Positions 45,746 to 57,400 are shown, counted from the first letter of the stretch. The stretch: DNA of 64,000 bases from Brachionus plicatilis (GCA_010279815.1 QEOQ01000098.1:158116-222115); one strand, 5' to 3'. Notes: generated by a model from the sequence alone, not told the origin. A program made the numbers and translations.

Positions 45746-46918
45746 TCAAAAATCCAATTTTCGTTTCTTATTGCTCTCATCGTCAACATAGTACAAATCA
45801 CCGAGCAAGGCAGCCGACTCAGCAGACCCTCTGCCCGGCTCGTACCTAATCCGCTTGACATTGGCAATGTGCTGATCAATTTGGGCGAGCGACAACTCCA
45901 ATTGTTGAGTGATGTAGCCGGCCTCGTTGATCAACAAATCCAAGCTGTCCACATCATTATCACTAGCCTCTACTTTGGTCCTAAGCCGGCCGCTCTTTCT
46001 CTTCAGCTCGTCCAGCTCACTGCAGCCACTCTCAATCTTGTGATCTATCTTGAACTTGTTCTTCAAATAGTTGATCCTCTCGGCGAACAATTGATAGCTT
46101 TTGTCTATGTCCTTCACTATCCTGGCCTTGTTCTCGCTCAGTCGACTCTCAATGTCCTCAAAATAATTGGCCGTGAACTGCGCCTGCCTCTTCTGGTTCT
46201 TTTCCAGCAGTTCAATGCTGGCCTCGATCTGACCCAACTTGTCGCCCACACTCTCCTCTCTGTCCGCCTGGCCACTAGTCCCGCTGCTGCCCACCTCCTG
46301 CACCTCCGTCTCCACCACTGCACACTCGCCCATATCGCTCTCGTTCTTGGCCACGGGCTGCTGGTGCTCGCCGCCAAAGCTGTAGCCCTTGTACTTGAGC
46401 GGCAGAAAGCCCTTGGTCTTCATGTTGTGCAGCTTGTTCCTCACGTAGCTGGTTATCTGCTGCAGGCTGGGAATGGAGGCGAGCTCGTAGTGGGCCTCGT
46501 TCTGCTGCAGGTCCCGGAGAATGAAGCGCGGCTTGGTGATGTGCTTCTCCACAATGATGAACTCGATTATTTTCTTGCACTTTCGGCTCAGGTGGTCCTC
46601 GACATGGAGGTCGGTGAGCTGCTGGTCGGGGCTCGGGTTGTACACGTGCTCGTTGATGCTGTAGAAGTCGATTTTGCCGGCGTTCTCGCAGTTGAGCACG
46701 AGGTAGCGCGCCTGGCACTTGGGGCCGCACAGCTTCGAGTTGCAGTTAAGGTACTGGGAGCGCATTTTGTGCGGCTCGATCAGGTCCGAGGGACACAGGG
46801 TGCACGAGTTCAGGTTGGACTTGGCGATGGTGGTGGGCCTGTTCGAGTCCAAGTAGTCGTCGAGCTCGTCCTGGCTGGCGAACGAGCGCACAAACTTCCA
46901 GTCGATTTTTTTCGGCAT
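45746..46918 (-). CDS. MULE-derived zinc-binding / coiled-coil protein, intronless
   Basis: An intact 390-residue gene, GC-richer than its flanks. Residues 5-95 resemble the FLYWCH/WRKY-GCM1-like N-terminal DNA-binding region of MULE transposases: WKFVRSFASQDELDDYL, then Cys 39, 42, 59, 64, 68, 77 and His 91, with NCNSKLCGPKCQARYLVL. About 128-168 (KPRFILRDLQQ ... IPSLQQITSYVRNKL) parallels the HPTKILANL ... VPTKARLKNYL block of the MULE at 21300. No SWIM finger or DDE catalytic domain follows. Instead there is an acidic linker (about 190-225), long coiled coils (about 226-290, 300-355) and a C-terminal basic nuclear-localisation-like SNKKRKLDF. I infer a domesticated, probably nuclear DNA-binding protein whose coiled coils support oligomerisation. 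The exact family is not recognised. The longer opposite-strand frame is a shadow. Confidence 0.8.
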   Translation of the reverse strand: MPKKIDWKFVRSFASQDELDDYLDSNRPTTIAKSNLNSCTLCPSDLIEPHKMRSQYLNCNSKLCGPKCQARYLVLNCENAGKIDFYSINEHVYNPSPDQQLTDLHVEDHLSRKCKKIIEFIIVEKHITKPRFILRDLQQNEAHYELASIPSLQQITSYVRNKLHNMKTKGFLPLKYKGYSFGGEHQQPVAKNESDMGECAVVETEVQEVGSSGTSGQADREESVGDKLGQIEASIELLEKNQKRQAQFTANYFEDIESRLSENKARIVKDIDKSYQLFAERINYLKNKFKIDHKIESGCSELDELKRKSGRLRTKVEASDNDVDSLDLLINEAGYITQQLELSLAQIDQHIANVKRIRYEPGRGSAESAALLGDLYYVDDESNKKRKLDF

Positions 46919-46990
46919 TCTTCTCCTCTCTCTCTCTCTCTCTCTCTTTTTTGCTCCGACTTCTCGATATGCTGTGATTATTAACTTTAT
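46919..46990 (-). promoter_or_regulatory. Promoter-proximal CT/GA repeat
   Basis: A CT dinucleotide run (about 46922-46948; GA on the gene strand) abuts the ATG of the gene at 45746. The position suggests 5' UTR or core promoter. Confidence 0.4.
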
Positions 46991-47872
46991 TTTATGTGTT
47001 TTAATAAAATATGCTAAGCATTCGGCTCATTTGTACATGTTAACATTTGTGAAAATCTGTGGCAAATATTTTGTGTTTATGTGTTTTTAAATAGAAGCGA
47101 TTGGAAATGCATTTTGCACACTTTTGTTTTCAGACTAAATGTGGTGGCAGATTTTGTAGAACAATTCGACTGGTCCAAATTATTGGCTTGGTCTCGCCAA
47201 ACACAGTCCCCAAATAGTTTGCATTTGTTTATCATAATTCGGTCACATCAAAATGTACAAAAAGTAATCGGACTCGTCGCGACTTTTAGAAAAAAAACTT
47301 TTAGAAAAAAAAGCAGTCTTTCTATAAGCCTGTTTGTATGAAAACTACAATTGAACTTGCTTGAACGGCACTTGAAGGGACCGGGTAAAAAAGTGCGCTT
47401 TGGCCACTTACACTATTGACCATTTTCTAACACATTTCTATTAACCGTATTTAAGTTAAAGAAAATTAAAAAGAAGACAAATAAGTGTTGTTACTTTTGT
47501 GCATATAAAAATTTTCCAAAAGTCCTATATTATTTTATAAAATTTTCCCATTAAATTTTTTATTTTCTTTTTATTAAGTCAGAGTCGGTATTGTGAAATT
47601 CAAATACAAATTGAACAAAAAATCTTCATTTTTTAAAAATAAACTAAATAAAAAAAATTAGAAAAAATACTGCAACTCCTTTTTTTGCCAAAATTTTTAT
47701 TATTTTTTCTTAAATTAAAAAAAATTTTTTTTAAAATCAATAATCTATTAAGATCAGTTAAGCCTCAGATAAGGTTAAGTTAATAAAACTCAGTTTATTA
47801 GTTTTTTAATTTAATTAAATAATGAAACTACATATGTAACTAAAACAACAATAGGCCTAGGTAAATGTTAGT
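46991..47872. other. Intergenic, no gene seen
   Basis: Upstream flank of the MULE-derived gene. Nothing further is recognised. Confidence 0.5.
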
Positions 47873-48462
47873 GATAAAATCGAATTAGCTTTTTGGACAC
47901 AAATCGAAACTTAAATAAGTACAAAATTTGAAAAGACTATTGAAAAAGTGGAATATTCGAATAAAATATTGAATATAAGATAAATTTGAATTAATATTTG
48001 ATTTATTTTTATTTTTGAAATTAAATTCAAAAACTATCTTTTTTTCATTTAGAATTCGAACTCAACTTTAATTTAAAAACAATTTGAATTTAAGATAAAT
48101 TCAACTAATAATTTAAAAGTATTAAAATTTGAATTGAATATTTGAGAAATTAAGTATTTGAAAATTTAGTTTTTTGAACTCTTGTAGCGTTGGTTAAATC
48201 AGAACAGCTATTTTTTGATTACCTCGAAAATCTGGCACACTTTTAGTATCCAAATCGAATGGAAATTCGAATTATTTAATAAATTCTTTTATAATTAAAT
48301 TTTTTTTGATCAATTTTTATTTTCAAATTTTAATTTAAATAAATTAATTTTCAGGTAAATAATTCAAAAAAATTTTTATTCAAAAATTAAATTCGAACCA
48401 AATTTTCATTTGAAATGCTCCTTATTCGAATATCGGTTCGAATATGCATATTCGATTTCATC
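47873..48462. mobile_element. Possible MITE with GATAAAATCGAAT ends
   Basis: The left GATAAAATCGAATTAG and right ATATTCGATTTCATC are imperfect inverted repeats. The interior is rich in TTCGAATT-like text in both orientations. The left about 80 bp recurs at about 42735-42820. No convincing target duplication. Confidence 0.5.
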
Positions 48463-48774
48463 AATTGTAAATATTTTATATTTTTTATAAAGATACAGTC
48501 CTGTTACGATTAACTTTTTGTTACGTAATTTCACGTAAAATTACAGGAAATTACGAAAATTTTTGTAAAAAGTAAAAATTCCAAAAAATACTAATTTTTT
48601 TGAGAATTTTGACATTTTTTGACTTTTTTAAAATTTTTTGGGCCTGAATTGGAAAAAAAAGTAAATACCTTTTTTCACGTAATTTTACGTACAAATTTTT
48701 AAAAAGTTAAATATAAACAATAAACAAAAAGGTAATTTGAATTGAATTTTTTTTACTTTATCAATTTGAATTAT

Positions 48775-49120
48775 CTTTAGCCGCTATCAAATTAGTCTAG
48801 AAAATCAAAAATTAATCCACGCTCAAATCCGCAAGACCGCAAGGCTTTTTTGGAGACCATTAAGTAATTCTGGAATTATTTTTTTTCTCAAATTTTATTT
48901 TTGTGTCAAGAGAGATTGCCGCGGCTATCAAAAAAAAGCTCGATGCGGTCAACAATTTGTTCGAGACCATGCAATCTGTGGAAATCAAGCAAATACTGGA
49001 CTTGAGGAAAAGAGAATTTGTCAAGTATTCCAAGCAATTTTCGAACACTTTAAAAGCGTTTTTCAGACAGGGACAGTAAGTTAACTTTGATATATTTTTA
49101 AGTGATTTCTTTAAAAACAT
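48775..49120 (+). pseudogene. Chimeric partial duplicate of BOLA1-like and PDCD10 genes
   Basis: 48775-48829 copies 50602-50656 (BOLA1-like exon 3 start and intron 2). It is joined directly to 48835-49117, which copies 51473-51755: the end of PDCD10 exon 2, intron 2, all of exon 3 and the start of intron 3. About 816 bp of the parental locus between the two blocks is missing. The exon-3 copy is still open (one visible change, NLFDTMQ to NLFETMQ), and both splice sites survive. Introns are kept, so this is a DNA-level copy. No start codon or other exons accompany it. Confidence 0.88.
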
Positions 49121-50205
49121 TTAAAAAAAAGGTAAAGGAGTTTTTGAAAATTTAAACTTTTATTTTAAAAATTCTACAAAAATGATGTTGATATTATTTA
49201 ATATTTTAAGCTTTAATGATAAAAACTTCAGCATTGATCTCTTGATCACAAAGCCATTAACCTTTAAACAAAAACTAATAAAAATATAATAACAAAAAAA
49301 AAGTTTTTTTTTTTCAAAAAAATTAGAAATAATGTTTTACTCGAAATTAATGAATTTTTAATTTTGTTTAAAAGATCAAATTAATAAATTTAGAGCAAAC
49401 AAAAGGGATTTTTGTAAAGCTTTGGAAAAACACATTAAATATAGCTGAAAAACAGAAAGATAAAAAATAATGTAAATATTGAATGAAAAAAATATTTTTT
49501 AAATTAAGATCAAAATAAAATTTTAAACGTTAAATTAATCGAGATAAAAAATAAAAAAGAAGAAAATTTTTAATTTTTCCTTATTTTTTTGCGAATATTT
49601 ACTTTTTATTGAGTTTTTATGAAATTTCAGAAAAAAAAATCTGAAAAAATAAATTAAGGAATTATTCTGGCATATTTAAAATCCTTAAATTTTTTGTTTG
49701 AATCCTGATTAGAAATGTTTATTAATCATTCTTTAAAAATTTTAATTTTTTCTGAAAAGAATAAGAAAAAACATTTAAAAAAAGTCAAAGGAGTTACGGA
49801 AAATTTTAAGCTTTTATTTTTAAAATTCTACAAAAATGATGTTGATGTTTTTGATGTGTTTTAAAAAATTGCTTTGAATCAGAAATATCAAAATTGAACA
49901 AATAAATTTTTTTAAAGTAATTTCCAAATAAAGAGAAACCAAAAAAAATTTCAAAAAAAAGATTCATTCAAATTACTCTGATTTTTCAATACAATCAAAT
50001 TAAATTTTAATAAAAAATTTAAATAAAATTCTATGTTTTCGATGTTTAGACCGCATCGGATAGCAGATGACTAGCAACCATTCTAAAATTATGAAATAAT
50101 TATGCTTTAGAAAAAGAAAAAGAAAAAAAATAAACTTCTTAAAACTTTATACGAATTTATGAAGTGTTTATTTATTTAAAATTGTATAAAAAAAAAAATT
50201 TATTT
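49121..50205. other. Spacer with a 100-bp direct repeat
   Basis: A block containing TTCTACAAAAATGATGTTGAT occurs at about 49118-49210 and again at about 49770-49860. No gene is seen. Confidence 0.6.
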
Positions 50206-50804
50206 TTATTTAGAATTGAGTTTGGAGTAAAATTGTTCAGCTAGTTCTTTTAATTTTCCAGCACAAACGGGGGGATCCGAATAGACCTCTTGCAGTTTTA
50301 GGCCACGCAAATTGCTGTCATACCATTTTGACGGAGTCAGCAGCTTAACATCAACAATTAGCAAAGTTTTAATAAATTTTTTTCCAACTACTTGATAAGT
50401 GACTTGGCATCCACTAGTTTCCTCTTCCAATAATTTTGTGACCAACTCGTTTCTCTGATACAACTAGTTAGAAAAAAAGGCAACAAAAAAATTCAAATAC
50501 CTTAGATTTGAGCATTCCTTCGAACTCAGTAGCTACCACGACCACTTCTAGATACTTTTCTGAATCTCTGGGCTCATCGTGCTTCCAGCTCAAGTTATTA
50601 ACTTTAGCCGCTATCAAATTAGTCTAGAAAATCAAAAATTAATCCACGCTCAAATCTTTCCACTTCTAATACCCCAAACTTGGCGTCCAATTTGTCCAAA
50701 ATTCTTTCTCTAGCACTCGTCTAGAAGCAACAAATTAAACAAATCCTTGTAAATCAAGATCAATTTACTTGAGTGGCTAAACCTCGGTAAAAAGATCTAA
50801 GCAT
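50206..50804 (-). CDS. BOLA1: BolA-like protein (BOLA1-like, mitochondrial)
   Basis: Five exons: 50769-50804, 50673-50720, 50501-50623, 50392-50463 and 50206-50343, giving 138 residues. Introns are 48, 49, 37 and 48 bp, all GT-AG. The BolA core is ARERILDKLDAKFG, then VNNLSWKHDEP, LEVVVVATEFEGM, YQRNELVTKLLEEE, TPSKWYD and the BOLA1-type SDPPVCAGK. BOLA1 acts in mitochondria with glutaredoxin 5 in iron-sulfur cluster handling. The N-terminus MLRSFYRGLATQ is short, basic and hydroxylated, fitting a targeting peptide. The conserved His of the QRH-LV helix, a cluster ligand in the family, is Asn here (QRN). The last intron is 48 nt without an in-frame stop, so retention would add 16 residues. 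Divergent from PDCD10, 225 bp between ATGs. Confidence 0.88.
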
Positions 50805-51029
50805 TTTTTTTTTTAATAAAAATTTAAATTATTCAAACTAGAATTAGTATAAAGCTTGAATCTATGGCTTAGCACTAAAAAATAGTTAATTTTGCTTTAT
50901 CAACTAGAGCTACAGCTATAAAACGAGCAAAACAACAATAAATTTAAATAAAATAATTTAAGGTATTAATGTCCTAGTTTAAGCCAAATATTCATTAAAA
51001 AAATTTTTTTTATTAAAGCCATTTTTGCA
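50805..51029. promoter_or_regulatory. Bidirectional promoter, BOLA1-like / PDCD10
   Basis: Only 225 bp separates the two start codons of these head-to-head genes, so both 5' UTRs and any shared promoter must lie here. AT-rich; no motif stands out. Confidence 0.6.
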
Positions 51030-51918
51030 ATGAATACCGAGTATGAAAATACTGCGGCAATGTCCGAGTCCGCGTTGGCCTCCCTGATCCTGCCCAATTT
51101 GATTTTGCCAGCCCTTGTCAAGACCGAAAAAGACCACCCCACTGTGCCTGTGTCTAAGTCAAATGTCAAAAATGTTTTCTCCAAAATAGATGCTCTTCTG
51201 CCCAATTTTACCTACGAGTTCATCAACGAGCTCATCAAATTAAACGAGGCCAAAAATATCAACCTGAACGAAATGATTTTGAGGTCGGAAAAATTTGTCT
51301 CATCCGAAGGTAGGAACTTTTTTTTTTTTATTTTTTTTTTCAATTATTTATTTTAATAAAATGTTTATATTAAATTTAGAGTATTTTGTTAAAAGGCCCG
51401 AATTCAAGGAGTTGAATGTGCGGGCCAAACAGTTAAAGCTGATTTTGAGTCGCATTCCGGACGAAATTAGTGACCGCAAGGCTTTTTTGGAGACCATTAA
51501 GTAATTTTGGAATTATTTTTTTCCCCAAAATTTATTTTTATGTCAAGAGAGATTGCCGCGGCTATCAAAAAAAAGCTCGATGCGGTCAACAATTTGTTCG
51601 ATACCATGCAATCTGTGGAAATCAAGCAAATACTGGACTTGAGGAAAAGAGAATTTGTCAAGTATTCCAAGCAATTTTCGAACACTTTAAAAGCGTTTTT
51701 CAGACAGGGACAGTAAGTTAACTTTGATATATTTTTAAGTGATTTCTTTAAAAAATTTAAATTTTTTTATTTTTAAATTTTTGTTATTTTAAATTAAAAG
51801 AAAATTAAAAAAATTTTTTTTATTATTAAGATGTGATGAAGTGTACAGCGCAGCTAATTGTCTAATCAGTCAAACCAATCTGATACTGAAAACGCTTAAA
51901 GAACACTGTGATAATTAA
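51030..51918 (+). CDS. PDCD10: Programmed cell death 10 / CCM3
   Basis: Four exons: 51030-51309, 51380-51500, 51548-51712 and 51831-51918, giving 217 residues (about 212 in vertebrates). Introns are 70, 47 and 118 bp. PDCD10 is a helical adaptor that dimerises through its N-terminus, binds GCKIII kinases, and through its C-terminal FAT-homology bundle links to striatin (STRIPAK) and CCM2. Diagnostic text: [75 protein letters not shown] and the end [15 protein letters not shown]. All joins keep frame (for example GAA G|AG and CA|A). The last exon is too short to have been obvious as a frame by itself. A partial copy lies at 48835. Confidence 0.95.
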
Positions 51919-53652
51919 TTTTATACCAAAATGCAGATTGTGTAAATATCAAGTCCGAATTAAATTTTTCTAAATTTAATATCAAATATTTTTTTATTCG
52001 AGATTACGGACTGATCGTTTATATTTTTTTATTTTTCATTTAAAAAAAAATTTATTTTACCTTTTTTTTTTATTTTTTGAAACAATCAGCTCTTGAGAGC
52101 TTTCCTACTTTGAATTTTTTTCCAATCCTGATTACTTGAAAAAATATTTTTCTTATCCAGAATTAAAGATAATGTGAATTGCGTTTTTTGTTATTCATTT
52201 AATTAGGCAATAAGATTAGACTACTTTTTAATTAAATGTTGTACTAATTAGTAACTTTATTATGAATTTTTTTTAGATGAAAGTATTTAGTTTTAGAAGT
52301 GAATTAAAAAATATTGTCGCTTTTTTTTACTTTTGTGCATTTTCTATATTAACTCTCTAATGAGCATTTTTGTATGAATTAAATATTTTTTCAAAGACAA
52401 ACTTTGTCATAGGAATTTAAAAATTTAAAGAAAAATTAAAATGCTTTCCTTTGTATTTAGGAATTAAGTAGCCCGGGTTAATTTAGCTGCGTAAAAAAAT
52501 TAAATATAAGAAAATATGACTACAAATTGTCCTCTTGAAGCTTTTTTTTTTAAAATTAATTTTAAGAAATTATTTCAGGCTGAATTAATTAAATATAACA
52601 ACAATCAAATGTTTTTTGATTTTATGTTTTTTTTAAATAAATTTTTTGACTCTTCCATGTGAAAATCATGAGGACAGTGCTTCTTGTAAGTTGCTTTATG
52701 AGTCTTTGTCTATGCACTCTAATACTACCAACTGAACAATCAATATATAATAAATTTTATCAAAATAATTAAAAATGTATCTTTTTATTAATTTTATTTA
52801 TTTTTAGGTATATACCAATAAAAAAATTTAATCAAGTATTTAACTTTTAAAATCATCGAATATCAAAGAATACTTAAGCTTAATGAACTTCTTTGTTTTG
52901 GACTCACTTGGTTCTGATGTAGCTGGTAATATATTTTTTTTCTAACAATCGATGTTAGCATTGGTAAAAAGATGAAACAGCAATTTTTAAGTCTAATTTG
53001 GTAAAAAAAATTTTTGAAACTTTTGCAAAGAAAATTCTACAATTTTGCTGATGCTAAGTTTCAGATATTCGATGATTTTAAATGTTAAAAGCTTGATTGA
53101 GAAATTTTTAAAAGTAAATTTTTTTTGATTTTTTTATGTAATTGATTGTTGACTTTAATAGTAAAAAAAAATTAGAATAAAAATAAAATAAAGAGAAAAA
53201 CTAAGTTTTTCAATTCTTATGTTCTTAGTAATAGAACTCTTCTCAATACTCGAGTGTTGGAGGCGACAAAACATAAAACCCAAAAATATGCTTAAAATGA
53301 CTTTTTAAATATAATTAAATTTAAATTTTCATTAGATGCTTTTTTTAATAAAAAAATAATTAAAACAAAATTTATTTTTTCATTCTAATAAAATTAAAGG
53401 CTACCAAAGTTCCATCTTATTTTATCATCCATAATTACCCGTATTCCGTAGAAAATAAATTCCGGGTTACTTTCGGATTGACTTAAATTTTCTATGATAA
53501 TTTACCAGTTAAAATTAAAATTTCAAAATTTTCTCTAGTAACAATCAAAAAGATATGAACAACTTTTATAAGATTAATTAAATTTTAAGCATCATTTTTA
53601 TTCAAAACAAAAATAAATTCAAGACTTCAAAAAAATATTAATTTTATATAAT
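51919..53652. other. Intergenic, no gene seen
   Basis: AT-rich 3' flank of PDCD10. No element or coding recognised. Confidence 0.55.
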
Positions 53653-53935
53653 CAGAGTTGTTTAAAAGTCCCAAATCAAAGTCCAAGTTCGGACTTAAAA
53701 TTTTTTTTTAAGATTTGCTAGATTCATATCATAAAATTTATATACTATTGAGTTGTCTAATAGATTTGCCATATATCAGAATTTTGTTGCAATTTTAGCA
53801 TAAATTTCTTCTTCAGTATTCAAAATTTTAAAGCCTGGACTTGGACTTTTTTTTTGAAAAAAAAATTAAAGTCTTTTGTCGGACTTTTGAAAAAAAAAAA
53901 GAAAAAAGTCCGGACTTGGACTTGACTATATATTA
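53653..53935. mobile_element. hAT-type MITE, truncated copy
   Basis: It starts CAGAGTTGTTTAAAAGTCCC, like the 40037 element. Much of the interior is the reverse complement of that copy (CAAAATTTTAAAGCCTGGAC, AGACAACTC-type text). The second terminus is missing: it ends in TCCGGACTTGGACTTGAC without CTCTG. No target duplication. Confidence 0.75.
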
Positions 53936-54279
53936 ATTAAATATTTTTTTAAATGGTGTATAGCCAACTTTCTTTTCTTAATTTTTTTTGTTGCATTTGT
54001 TTTGTTTTGATGTTCATTGAAAAAGCTCCGAAGATTTTCATGATTTATTCTACAAAAAAAATTTTCTTCCTTTAGAATTCATTCTGAATGCCATCATGCT
54101 TGCTCTTCAATTTCCAAGATTTACAAATTATCTCACCACTTTTACTCTACCATTTCCTTATAATTATCGAAAGATTCAAAATCAAAGGAAGTTTAAGGAA
54201 TTCCATTATCTACTATAAATTATTTTTTTTTTCAAATTGTGTTTTTCTTTTTTCCCTTGGCATTTATATTATATGAACC
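53936..54279. other. Intergenic, no gene seen
   Basis: The frame at 54088-54276 is low-complexity and unsupported. Confidence 0.45.
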
Positions 54280-54440
54280 TCCTTGCACAGTACCTAATTC
54301 ATTGGATAAATTATTCCATGGCTCAAGAAAAATGAAAGTAAACATTTATGGCCATATCCCCAAAAATCACAGGTGTCCACCAAGGCTCAGTAATTAATAC
54401 CTTATTGTCCCATTGTATTTAAAAACAATATTCATCAAAA
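54280..54440 (+). mobile_element. Scrap of LINE family A reverse transcriptase
   Basis: The plus strand reads QYLIHWINYSMAQE, then after a shift ITGVHQGSVINTLLS. It is collinear with QYLTNWITSFLDTR...ITAGVHQGSVISPLL of the 43-kb copy. Stops and shifts show it is dead. Confidence 0.75.
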
Positions 54441-57400
54441 AAGAATCAATCTCTTCACAACAATCAATTGCATTTCCTTTTTGAAAAATTTATCTAGCAT
54501 CGAGCAGCCAAAATTATCTTGTTTCATTCCATATTTTGTTTTTCTCCCGAATCCTTTTCTTTTAAATGATAATCTCGATTATCACAACCAATGTGTCAAT
54601 TTAACTCCAGTTACCAATTTTGACTTTCGGATTAAAATTTTGTTTTAGTTTAGGAAAGAGTTATTCTAGGTAAAATTATATTTTTGTTTCTAAAAATTAT
54701 TACTATCTCTATAAAAATTTGAGTTTTTAAATTTTTAAAAAAGACGAAAAAGGGTTTAAAATGGAATCATCAATTTTTTTTGTATTTTTGATTTTGATAT
54801 TTTTAAAACTTGTATTTATTTTCGAAAAATTAAAAATATATTTATATTTCTGGTATAATTTGACCAAATTTTTTCGTAAATAAAAAAATCATTAAAAACC
54901 TTCATCGAAATTATTGTCGATTTTTTTCAAAATAAAAATTTTATTCTTTTTCAAAAGTTTTATTTAATTTTTTTCAATTTTTTTGTTCATTTTTAAAAAC
55001 TAATACTACATCAACTTTTACTAAATTTTTTTTGATTTATTTTTATTCATTTCAAAAATCAAGTCATAAAAAATCAAAAAAATAAAGAAGATTTTTAGGC
55101 GCATAAATTACATGGTTGTGTACACAATTTGATTGAGGCTAAAAAGAAACTTGATAGTGCTAAATTCAATAAGCAAAGCATTTTAGTCTAAACAATCAGA
55201 AACAAAATCACAATTAAGTAATTTAAAGCAACCAAATTCAAAGATTTTAAATAGATTCCTCCCCGGAGAAAGAAAAACAACTGATTTATCACAATCAAAT
55301 TGTTTAGCTTTCTAAAATTAGCAAAAAAATCGATGTTTTTTCAATTATTATTATTTTTTTTCTTACATGTATTTCAGCACTTGCGTCAATGTATTAAATT
55401 AAATAATTAAAATTTTATAATTGCTGAACATTCGAAATTATTTCCTCTATCTAAATAACTTGTTTTTATTTTTAAAGAATAAATCATCTGCTTTTTAAGA
55501 AATGGAAAACAATTTTATTTTTATTTTTTAAGAAAAAATATTCTTTAAATTACTTCCTCAATTTGATGTGGCCTAAAGCTTTTGAGTGGATGTAAATAAA
55601 CCCGTTGGCAATCTTGGAATATATGTTTTATATTTATTTTACCACTTGAATGAGCATTAAAAGATATAAATTGTTCATAGCTGTGTAAAAAAATATTCTA
55701 AGATTTATCGATATTAAGAATTTAAGTTAATTATAATTAAAAGAATTTATTTTGAATCAGGATAAGTTTTAAAATGCTTGTAGTTTATAAAGCAACATAT
55801 TTTATTGTAAGAAGAATGATACCAAAATCAAAAAATAATTTTTACAAGAAATATTAGATTGTTAATTTGCTCTGCATCTTGAATTCATTATAAATTCATT
55901 AAGAGAAAAAAATACTGTAGAATACTTGAATCTACACTTCTGACATCATAAATTTAGTTTTACAATTAAAAATTAATAAAAAACTCATCTGACTTATTCT
56001 AGTGCTTGATTTTGCGTACAAATTAGTTTTAAATTGTGCTATACAAAAAAAAATTATTTTTTAAAAAAATGGTTCATCTAGTTTTAAGCAATCTGTTTTT
56101 AATTTTTTTAAATACTTTAAAAAAAATTTAACAACTGATTTATAAAAATTATTTTTTGTCTTTTCTTTAAATAATTGTTTTATTTTCAAAAATTTTAATT
56201 AAATTTTTTTTAAGACCCAAAATGTGTGTAATTAAAATTCTAATCAAAATTTTTTTTTTAATTTTTTTTTTAATTCCTAAATTCTCACAAGTCTTTTAAT
56301 ATGGTAAAGAAAAAATAAAGTAAATTGCCAAGTGAATTAGCAAAAGAAGCTCCAGTCGACTGCATAATTATTAACTTCTGCTTGTTTTCGATGGCGACAG
56401 GGAACAAAAAATTAATATCTTTAAAAGATAGCGGCAATTTGTCTATCAAAATTAAAAATATTATTTTTTTTCAAGAGAGCTTATTTAAATTTTGAAAAAA
56501 TAAAAAATTAAATCAAAAAAATTCAATCAATTTCTTCTTCCAAATTATAAATTAGAAGGTTATGTGTCGAGGTTTGATTTAAATGGAAAAAATGTAATAT
56601 TTTAATATCTTATAGCTATAAAATATCAGCACACCTTCTTTTTTATAATTTAAAAAAAATCTTGTAAGCAGAAAAACTTATGCTCTTTCAGATTTGATAT
56701 AACTTATCTATAAATTAATTTTCTATCATAAAGTTTTTTGTTCTCAAAGAGCAACAACCTTTTAATTTTATTTGGTCAACTATTTTTTAGACCTTTTGGT
56801 GCCAAAATTTTTTTGGACAAAAAATATTAAATTTTGGGATTTAATGTTCGTAGATTAAAGAACTAAAGTCAAAATTTGATATTTTTTTTAAGCTCGGAAA
56901 CATCATCTACTTTAAAATTATTAATTAACAATTAAAAATTAGAAACAAATTAAAAAAAAATTAAAAAAATTTGAATGAATTTAAAGAGTATAAATTGTTC
57001 TTTTTAATAAAATATACAAAGGCTTAGGACTCAAAAATTTTGGAGATTCATAGGAAAGCGGTATTTTAAAGACGCCTAAGCTTTGCTAAAATTATTTTTA
57101 TAAGAAAATACGCCAAATATTTTTTTTCAATTTAGACAGGTAAATAAAAACCACTTTTAAAAAATTGTGAGCCAAAATTTTATGTTAACAGACGAAGCAT
57201 TTTTCTATATAAGGAAAATAATTTATATTTGTTGAATAAAAGTTAAAAGTAACAGATTCTTTTTTAGAACTTCAGCATTATTAATCATGCTATAGATTTT
57301 TGGCTGTGATTCATTAGCAATTAATTAAATTCAAATGTTTTTTAAGGAAAAAATTATGAGTATGCATTTTTACATCATGCATTTTCTAACTGAATCGCTA

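Noticed and set aside
45674..46984. 436-codon plus-strand open frame
   Set aside because: It is antisense to the intact gene at 45746-46918. Its Leu/Val/Ala-rich composition is the usual shadow of a GC-richer coding strand. The minus frame has clear motif structure.
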